Assembly (NCBI GenBank): GCA_021648745.1
Contig: JAKISE010000014.1
Span: forward strand, 1 to 50,043
Length of the DNA: 50,043 nt
From: Cyclobacteriaceae bacterium
GTDB taxonomy: Bacteria; Bacteroidota; Bacteroidia; Cytophagales; Cyclobacteriaceae
Reading direction: 5' to 3'
Part shown: one piece after another, positions 43,917-50,043 of the stretch
How positions within the stretch are numbered: position 1 is the first letter of the stretch
How the letters are laid out: every line of letters starts with the position of its first letter
Position numbers and translations under genes: made by a program
Notes under the pieces: generated by a model
Databases searched by the model: none
What the model saw: only the letters and a program-made list of their open reading frames with translations
What the model was told of the DNA's origin: nothing

Positions 43917-46502
43917 TTGCTAATTGTGCTCTCAGGGGTAATATACAGCCCTGCATTAGCACAAATAGAAAGTTTAAACCAATCGGTAAGCTTAAACGTT
44001 TCAAATACTCCGTTAAAAGATTTTTTGGCTTTGATAGAAGATAAAGCCAAAATATCATTTGCCTACAATCCTCGCAACATTCCTTTAGAAGCATTAGTCA
44101 CCTATAGTGCAAATAACCAACCAGTAGAAAAAGTGCTCGATTTTGTTGCTTTAAAATTTAGCTTACGATTTGAGCAAATAGAAAAGCAAATAGCTTTACT
44201 TCCAAATCCTGACTTGCCTCCTCTTTCATTTAACTTAAATGGCAATGTTATGGACGAACAAACAGGAGAGCAGCTAATTGGTGCTACTCTTCGTGTGGAT
44301 GACATCAACTTGGGCACCATCACAAATGGGTATGGATTTTATTCCATTTCATTGCCCTATGGAAAACACAGTCTGAGCATTTCATATTTAGGTTATGAAA
44401 TAAAAAACGACAGTATAAATTTAATTGCAAATACTCGCATAAACCTCCATTTAAGTATAAGTACACCGCAGTTGAATGAGGTAATAGTGCAAGGTTATAA
44501 GCCACCTAAAGTAGCTCTTGTGCAAACAGGTAAAATTAGTATTTCACCCAAATCAGTTGCTGAGTCCCCCGTAGCCTATGGTGAAAGTGATGTAATAAAA
44601 TCGTTGGAACGAATTCCTGGAATAAAGCTCCAATCAGAGGGGTCTACCTTTTTTTATGTACGAGCAGGCAACAAAGATCAAAACTTAATTTTAATTGATG
44701 ATGCGCCAATTTATAACCCCTCGCATCTTATTGGCTTATATTCTACTATTATACCTGAAACGACCAACTCAATAGATGTATATAAAAGTGATTTCCCTAT
44801 TTCTAAAGGAGGTCGTCTATCCTCGGTAATAGATATAAAAGCAAAAGAAGGTAACAAAAATAAAATTTCTGGCTGGGGAAATATAGGCATATTATCAACT
44901 CAAATTGGCATAGAAGGTCCTTTAAAAAAAGGGTTAAATTCATTTATACTTTCAGCTAGGATATCGCGCATTAAATGGCTTGCAAAACTTGAAGCTCCTA
45001 GTATCGAAAAATTTAACTTTTATGACGTATCAGGTAAAGTAAACTTCGAGCTAGATAAAAAAAACAAACTCTACTTTTCCTTTTACACCGGTTCTGATAA
45101 ATACTTAGATAAGAATGATGGATTGGAGTGGGCTAACTTCAACGGGTCTATTCGATGGAATAAAATTATAAATGAAAATACATTTGTTAATTCTACACTC
45201 TATGCAAGTAATTACGAGTATGTATTTCATACCAATAGGACCATTAATGAATTTTGGAGATCGAGAATTGGGGAAATAGGTTTAAAAACGAACTTTACAA
45301 CATTTATAGACACTAAACAGGAGCTCAATTGGGGGTTTAACCTAACAGGTAGAACAATAAACCCTGGCAACCTTTCTAGTAGTAGAATCATTCCTGATAA
45401 CTTGGTGGTATCTGTAAAAAATACAATTGAATCAGATGGCCATATACAATACCTACTAAAGCCAAGCTCAAAATGGGGCATTAAATTGGGAATGAGGGCC
45501 TCCATTTGGACAAATTTTGGAGAAGCATTTGAATTTAAATTTAATGATGAAAGATTACCGATTGATACAATAGAATACAAACCCGGTGTTGCCTACCATA
45601 ATTACTTTCAGCTAGAACCAAGGCTTTCGGCAAGCTACTTTATTAACGAAAACGCCTCCATTAAAACGAGTTACGATAGAACTACTCAAAACTTACATTT
45701 AATTACCAACTCAATAAGCCCTTTTACTTCCTTTGAAGTGTGGCTTCCTAGCGGACCCAATATAAAACCCCAACTTGCCGACCAATTCGCAGTAGGTTAT
45801 TATCAATTCTTACCCAACTTAGGAATATCAATCGAATCAGAAGCCTATTATAAGGTTATGTATAACCAAATTGATTATTTATCGCACGCCTCTACCCTAC
45901 TTAACCCAATAATTGAGAGCGAGTTAGTTTTTGGTACAACCAAGACCTATGGAGTAGAATTTTTTGCAAAAAAAGAAACAGGTAGAGTTAGAGGAATGAT
46001 TGGCTATACACTTTCAAGTGCCAAGAGTACATTTGAATATATAAATGAAGGAAATCCATTTGTGGCAAATACTGATCGTCCACATCATTTGAGCTTAAAT
46101 TTTAATTATGATATTGCTCTACGAGTAACTTTAAGCAGCAATTTCATCTATAGTTCGGGAATTCCATTTTCAACCCCTACAAACTTTTATCTATTCGATG
46201 GAAACGAAATTCCTATTTATGGAGATAAAAACAATAGTAGGCTACCTAATTACCACCGGTTAGATTTCTCGGCAAGGTTTATCTTGAATAAAAACCTGTC
46301 TAATAAATTTAGACATAGTATCACAGTATCGGTGTATAATATCTATGGACGAAAAAATCCAATTTTTATAAACTTTAATAAGAGCATAAGCCAGAATGGA
46401 GCGTTTGAAGTTCCAACTAACTTATTGGCAGCTTCAAGAATTACATCTCAACGATATATTTACGGCTTTGCTCCGTCTATAAACTACCAATTTCGATTTT
46501 AA
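43917..46502 (+). CDS. TonB-dependent outer-membrane receptor with STN signalling domain
   Basis: At least 861 aa. Order: STN domain (about residues 20-100, VSLNVSNTPLKDFLALIEDK), carboxypeptidase-like beta-sandwich (NGNVMDEQTGEQLIGATLRV), plug with the TonB-box-side region, then a 22-strand beta barrel. The STN domain speaks for signalling to FecR. The coordinates use TTG 43917, but that gives a signal peptide lacking its positive N-region. Reading the same frame from ATA 43893 adds [M]LRKIQIW and makes a textbook signal (cleaved after SPALA). The substrate is unknown; partner is the DUF4249 gene, which overlaps by 1 base. Confidence 0.92.
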   Translation: MLIVLSGVIYSPALAQIESLNQSVSLNVSNTPLKDFLALIEDKAKISFAYNPRNIPLEALVTYSANNQPVEKVLDFVALKFSLRFEQIEKQIALLPNPDLPPLSFNLNGNVMDEQTGEQLIGATLRVDDINLGTITNGYGFYSISLPYGKHSLSISYLGYEIKNDSINLIANTRINLHLSISTPQLNEVIVQGYKPPKVALVQTGKISISPKSVAESPVAYGESDVIKSLERIPGIKLQSEGSTFFYVRAGNKDQNLILIDDAPIYNPSHLIGLYSTIIPETTNSIDVYKSDFPISKGGRLSSVIDIKAKEGNKNKISGWGNIGILSTQIGIEGPLKKGLNSFILSARISRIKWLAKLEAPSIEKFNFYDVSGKVNFELDKKNKLYFSFYTGSDKYLDKNDGLEWANFNGSIRWNKIINENTFVNSTLYASNYEYVFHTNRTINEFWRSRIGEIGLKTNFTTFIDTKQELNWGFNLTGRTINPGNLSSSRIIPDNLVVSVKNTIESDGHIQYLLKPSSKWGIKLGMRASIWTNFGEAFEFKFNDERLPIDTIEYKPGVAYHNYFQLEPRLSASYFINENASIKTSYDRTTQNLHLITNSISPFTSFEVWLPSGPNIKPQLADQFAVGYYQFLPNLGISIESEAYYKVMYNQIDYLSHASTLLNPIIESELVFGTTKTYGVEFFAKKETGRVRGMIGYTLSSAKSTFEYINEGNPFVANTDRPHHLSLNFNYDIALRVTLSSNFIYSSGIPFSTPTNFYLFDGNEIPIYGDKNNSRLPNYHRLDFSARFILNKNLSNKFRHSITVSVYNIYGRKNPIFINFNKSISQNGAFEVPTNLLAASRITSQRYIYGFAPSINYQFRF

Positions 46503-47320
46503 TGAAGTATTTGAACATTATATCCTCACTGATATTATTCTTACTGCTCCTCAGTTGTGAACAAGAGAAAATTATTTGGCCTTTGAATAATAGACCATCT
46601 GATTTAATTGTAGTAGAAGGAATGTTCACAAATGAAAAAATAAGGCATTCTATAAAGCTCAGCAAGCCCTTTTTAGAACAAAATGAAATACCTGAGGTTG
46701 CAACTGGTGCTAATGTGTATATAATTACCGATGACACTAATCCAGAAATTATAAGCACCAATGAATCAATTGATGAACCAGGGCTCTATTTAACCGACAG
46801 TATTAGAGCTGTTGCCAATAAAGTTTACACCCTTGTTATATTATACAACGCTAAAGAATATAGAGCCTCGGCCACACAACCACCTGTTGAGGCTTTGGAT
46901 CCCCCTTTAAACTACGAACCTGTATCAGACTCTACTTATAGGTTAACCTTTATTCCTTCCGGCAACTCTCCAAATTATATAAAACATATAATCAATTGGC
47001 AATCGACTCTTAATTGTATAAATTCAGATAGCTGCCAAGCACTACAAATATTTTACGATCTTAAAAATATTGATATTAACGAGCAGTTCAAGCCTGAACA
47101 AGAGCAAGTAGTTTTCCCAGAAGGCACGACAGTAATTCGGAAAAAATATTCTGTTTCAGACGAATACAAAGCCTACTTAAGGGGAATGCTCTCTGAAACT
47201 GCATGGCGCGGAGGACTATTTGATGTGTATCAAGCCAATCCTCCAAGCAATTTAAGTGAAGGTGCCGTGGGCTTTTTCGCTGTTTCAACTGTACTTACTG
47301 ACACTACTGTTATAAAATAA
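46502..47320 (+). CDS. DUF4249 lipoprotein
   Basis: A 272-aa DUF4249 protein; the lipobox is in LILFLLLLSC with Cys16. The family hallmark early block is present (SDLIVVEGMFTNEKIRHSIK, then LSKPFLEQ), followed by RVYITD-type strands (VYIITDD) and the ending GAVGFFAVST. DUF4249 genes nearly always follow a TonB receptor with an STN or carboxypeptidase-like domain; the lipoprotein probably sits on the receptor at the cell surface. Its ATG overlaps the receptor stop (TAATG), so translation is coupled. Confidence 0.9.
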   Translation: MKYLNIISSLILFLLLLSCEQEKIIWPLNNRPSDLIVVEGMFTNEKIRHSIKLSKPFLEQNEIPEVATGANVYIITDDTNPEIISTNESIDEPGLYLTDSIRAVANKVYTLVILYNAKEYRASATQPPVEALDPPLNYEPVSDSTYRLTFIPSGNSPNYIKHIINWQSTLNCINSDSCQALQIFYDLKNIDINEQFKPEQEQVVFPEGTTVIRKKYSVSDEYKAYLRGMLSETAWRGGLFDVYQANPPSNLSEGAVGFFAVSTVLTDTTVIK

Positions 47321-47466
47321 TTGCTCTCAGAATTAACATAAAAATTTATAAAAGGGCACAAGTAAAACTTTTTTACATAATAACGTAAGGGTAAGTTAAT
47401 ACTTAGGGGTTATATAATTGAAAGACAAATTCAGATCTGAATCAATTAAGAAACTTATTAAAAACT

Positions 47467-48597
47467 ATGAGACATCTAATTAAAAAAACTATCAGACCAT
47501 TCCTAGCAACACTAATACTTGCAGCAGGAATGATGGCTTGCGAACAGAACCCAGGGATTGAACAGCCTTCAAGTATATTACCAGATAAATTTGGAATCGA
47601 CATCCCAGCTTCCTTTAGTAATAACGGCAATATCTCCGGAAGAATATCAAATGGAAGATCTAGTTCACAAGACGTGTTACAAGGAGACGACATTTACCAA
47701 CACCTCGAAACTTTCATCTATGTGGGCGAATCAGCAGCTGACATTGTTGAAGACATAATTGGAGGTATTAGACAGCTTAATATCAACAGTGCGTTAACAC
47801 TAACTTATACTAGCGATGATGATGGTAGAGCTAAAACGCTTGTTGTGGTTGAAGGCGATATCTACCAAGGCGTTAATTATGAATTTAGTTTAACCATTAC
47901 CGATACGGATTCTGAAGGAAACCAAGATGGTGGCTATGCAATGCAAATATTTTGGGATCGAAGCCCAATTAAAGGAGTTGCACTTATAAAGCCATATAAT
48001 TTAGACCGTTTGCACGAAGCGGATGCAGGCGAAGCAATATTTAAAATAGAATATGTATCAGATAGTGATTTAGGATACGATGCGCATATGATTGTTTCAA
48101 TTGTTGACTTAACATTAGAAGAACCAGGTGTAAATCCTTATTCTATGCGTACAATGCAAATGTTTGTAGGCAAATCAGGCGATTTAATAGATGTTTATGG
48201 AAATTCAAACCACCCTAATGCACAATTTTTCACAAACGACACTGGGTTTAATTGGGCATTTGTAGCATCCGGTTACGAAAGTGTAGATCTAGGTGTAGCC
48301 GAAGTTGGCCTTCCTCCAAGTAATTTAGACGAAACCAGCCGAGCAGTATTATTGGAGACTTATTCCATAAGAAATGTATTTACCGATCAAATTTTAACCG
48401 AATATCCTAACGTAGATCAAGATTTATTAGACCTCTATTTAATGAACACCGGTGCCCCTGGGTATTTTACAAACGAAGGATTTATTGCCGGTGGTACTCC
48501 TCCTTCAGGTTTATGGGATGAGTTGGTACTAAGAATTAATGAATTGACTCCATATAATCCTACTAACATCACAAATCTTCAAATAGATTTTCAGTAA
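47467..48597 (+). CDS. Exported lipoprotein of unknown function
   Basis: A 376-aa lipoprotein with signal MRHLIKKTIRPFLATLILAA and lipobox LAAGMMAC (Cys25). The mature part begins with a low-complexity spacer rich in Ser, Gly and Asn (about residues 50-75) and continues in beta-strand-rich sequence (NINSALTLTYTSDDDGRAKT; FKIEYVSDSDLGYDAHMIVS). I recognise no domain. It follows the DUF4249 gene after 146 bp with no clear terminator between, so it may be co-transcribed and part of the same surface system (inference). It ends near a strong hairpin. Confidence 0.75.
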   Translation: MRHLIKKTIRPFLATLILAAGMMACEQNPGIEQPSSILPDKFGIDIPASFSNNGNISGRISNGRSSSQDVLQGDDIYQHLETFIYVGESAADIVEDIIGGIRQLNINSALTLTYTSDDDGRAKTLVVVEGDIYQGVNYEFSLTITDTDSEGNQDGGYAMQIFWDRSPIKGVALIKPYNLDRLHEADAGEAIFKIEYVSDSDLGYDAHMIVSIVDLTLEEPGVNPYSMRTMQMFVGKSGDLIDVYGNSNHPNAQFFTNDTGFNWAFVASGYESVDLGVAEVGLPPSNLDETSRAVLLETYSIRNVFTDQILTEYPNVDQDLLDLYLMNTGAPGYFTNEGFIAGGTPPSGLWDELVLRINELTPYNPTNITNLQIDFQ

Positions 48598-48642
48598 AAA
48601 CCTGAGGAACTCAAGTTAAAAGAGTTGGTTAAGTTAGGTTAC

Positions 48643-48682
48643 AAACTCTGTCCTCCCGCTAGCTAGCTGGCGGGCAGGGTTT
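48643..48682 (+). terminator. Hairpin terminator after the lipoprotein gene
   Basis: AAACTCTG-TCCT-CCCGC (48643-48659) pairs with GCGGGCAGGGTTT (48670-48682) around CTAGCTAG, with a 4-base bulge. It matches the short CCCGCTAGCTAGCTGGCGGG repeats common in Bacteroidota. The T-run is short. Confidence 0.6.
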
Positions 48683-48724
48683 CTTATTTATATACAAAAC
48701 CCAATAACCATGAGATAAAAACAC

Positions 48725-48732
48725 TATCTTTG
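48725..48732 (+). promoter_or_regulatory. -7 element of typA
   Basis: TATCTTTG, a perfect TAnnTTTG, 21 bp before the ATG at 48754. No good -33 element. Confidence 0.55.
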
Positions 48733-48753
48733 CGGCTCGAAAATCTGAAATAT

Positions 48754-50043
48754 ATGAAGTCGATTAGGAATATTGCTATTATTGCCCACGTTGATCATGG
48801 TAAAACTACTTTGGTTGATAAAATAATTCATGAATGTGAAGTGTTGGATCCTCGTAAAGAAACGGGAGAATTAATTCTTGACAGCAATGACCTAGAAAGA
48901 GAGAGAGGAATAACGATTCTTTCAAAAAATGTCTCGGTTAATTATAAGGGTGTAAAAATCAATATTATCGATACTCCTGGTCACGCAGATTTTGGGGGTG
49001 AGGTGGAAAGGGTTTTAAGAATGGCCGATGGCGTTCTTTTATTGGTAGATGCTTTTGAAGGAGCAATGCCACAAACTCGATTTGTATTAAGTAAAGCAAT
49101 CGCTTTAGGCTTAACACCCATGGTGGTTATTAATAAAGTTGATAAAGAAAACTGTACTCCTGACATTGTACAAGAGCAAGTATTTGACTTAATGTTTAAT
49201 TTAGATGCAACTGAAGAACAATTAGACTTTGTTACCTTATATGGTTCATCTAAGCAAGGGTGGATGAGTACCGATTGGAAAAATGTAACAGATAATATTA
49301 CTCCTTTGTTAGACGCGGTACTAGAAACTATTCCCGAAGCACCTTATCAAGAAGGTACACCTCAAATGCAAATCACCTCCTTAGACTTTTCTAGCTTTAC
49401 GGGTCGAATTGCTATCGGCAGAGTATTTAGAGGAGATTTAGAAGTTGGCAAAGACTATATGCTTTGCAAAAAAGACGGCAACAAAAAAGTTCGAATAAAA
49501 GAACTGTATGAGTTTATAGGTCTTGGAAAAGAAAAAGTTAATAAAGTAAGATCTGGTGATATTTGTGCAATTGTTGGCGTAGAAGGTTTTGAAATTGGTG
49601 ATACTGTAGCTGATGCCGAAAATCCTGAGGGACTCAAAGCCATCAAAATTGACGAGCCAACCATGAGCATGGTTTTCACCATCAACAATTCCCCGTTTTT
49701 TGGAAAAGAAGGAAAGTATGTTACCTCTCGGCATCTGCGTGACAGACTGTACCTGGAGATTGAAAAAAACCTGGCACTCAAAGTGAAGGAAACGGCTGCG
49801 GCCGATGCTTACCAGGTTTTCGGCAGGGGAATTCTTCACCTTTCCATCCTGGTGGAAACCATGCGACGCGAGGGTTACGAACTGCAACTGGGTCAGCCGA
49901 AAGTAATCATAAAAGAAGTTGATGGTGTGAAGCACGAGCCCATCGAGAGTTTGAATGTTCTGGTTCCTGAAGATTTTTCGGGGCGGGTTATCGACATTGT
50001 TACCCTGCGCAAGGGCGAATTCCTGAATATGGAGCCCAAAAAC
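48754..50043 (+). CDS. typA: Ribosome-associated GTPase TypA/BipA (3' end outside window)
   Basis: The first 430 codons of a translation-factor GTPase of about 600 aa; the frame is open at the right edge. G motifs are complete: IAHVDHGKTTLVDKI (G1), RERGITI (G2), DTPGHADFGGEVERV (G3) and NKVDKE (G4). Domain II follows from about residue 200 (FSSFTGRIAIGRVFRGDL), then the EF-G-like domain III (SFFGKEGKYVTSR-type, here NSPFFGKEGKYVTSRHLRDR). Base composition and codon use change sharply near codon 320-330: see findings. The reading frame is not interrupted at that point. Confidence 0.95.
   Translation, partial: MKSIRNIAIIAHVDHGKTTLVDKIIHECEVLDPRKETGELILDSNDLERERGITILSKNVSVNYKGVKINIIDTPGHADFGGEVERVLRMADGVLLLVDAFEGAMPQTRFVLSKAIALGLTPMVVINKVDKENCTPDIVQEQVFDLMFNLDATEEQLDFVTLYGSSKQGWMSTDWKNVTDNITPLLDAVLETIPEAPYQEGTPQMQITSLDFSSFTGRIAIGRVFRGDLEVGKDYMLCKKDGNKKVRIKELYEFIGLGKEKVNKVRSGDICAIVGVEGFEIGDTVADAENPEGLKAIKIDEPTMSMVFTINNSPFFGKEGKYVTSRHLRDRLYLEIEKNLALKVKETAAADAYQVFGRGILHLSILVETMRREGYELQLGQPKVIIKEVDGVKHEPIESLNVLVPEDFSGRVIDIVTLRKGEFLNMEPKN

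Noticed and set aside
1..50043. CRISPR array, rRNA operon, prophage or restriction-modification genes
   Set aside because: No regularly spaced repeats, rRNA signatures, phage structural genes or methylase motifs were seen.

Overview
The window is AT-rich DNA of a member of Bacteroidota, most likely a gliding marine or soil cytophagalean. The evidence is a GldG C-terminus at the left edge, a type IX secretion (T9SS) sorting domain on a multicopper oxidase, a FecI/FecR/TonB-receptor/DUF4249 locus, and repeated promoter elements of the Bacteroidota form TAnnTTTG (one with a perfect TTTG-N19-TAnnTTTG layout). No species can be named from the sequence alone.

Layout. 1-2.7 kb: gldG (partial), a DUF4340-type protein and dnaN on the plus strand. 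2.7-4.2 kb: a degraded zone holding a gene with a broken 5' end and a hairpin-type repeat that has itself been invaded by a 264-bp MITE-like element. 4.2-5.6 kb: dnaA, convergent with dnaN. 5.8-15.5 kb: a single-chain methylmalonyl-CoA mutase (small and large subunits fused), a 1412-aa secreted TPR-CHAT protein, a T9SS-exported multicopper oxidase and a CYTH phosphatase. 15.5-24.5 kb (minus strand): a membrane metallophosphoesterase, then a tetR-tolC-mfp-RND efflux operon, then an ECF sigma factor with a small membrane protein. 24.6 kb: a second, inverted copy of the MITE-like element. 25.4-31.7 kb: a five-gene catabolic operon. 31.7-42.2 kb: housekeeping genes (alpha/beta hydrolase, purL, DUF4136 lipoprotein, tRNA-Gln, prs, L25/Ctc, pth, a YfiR-like protein, metG). 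42.3-48.6 kb: FecI, FecR, TonB receptor, DUF4249 lipoprotein and another lipoprotein. 48.75 kb to the end: typA, cut by the window edge.

The most interesting unit is 25.4-31.7 kb: an ethanolamine-permease-like transporter, a glutamine-synthetase-like ligase, an aldehyde dehydrogenase, an iron-type alcohol dehydrogenase and a class I glutamine amidotransferase. Together they spell a route in which ethanolamine is gamma-glutamylated, its alcohol is oxidised to aldehyde and then acid, and the glutamyl group is removed, yielding glycine. It uses neither B12-dependent ammonia lyase nor a microcompartment. It resembles the Puu pathway, with an alcohol dehydrogenase in place of the amine oxidase.

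Other points for a second look: the matched MITE pair with identical ATT flanks; the nested insertion between dnaN and dnaA; two intact-looking genes whose natural N-termini fall on ATA rather than ATG; and an abrupt change of base composition and codon use inside typA near 49.7 kb that may be an assembly join.
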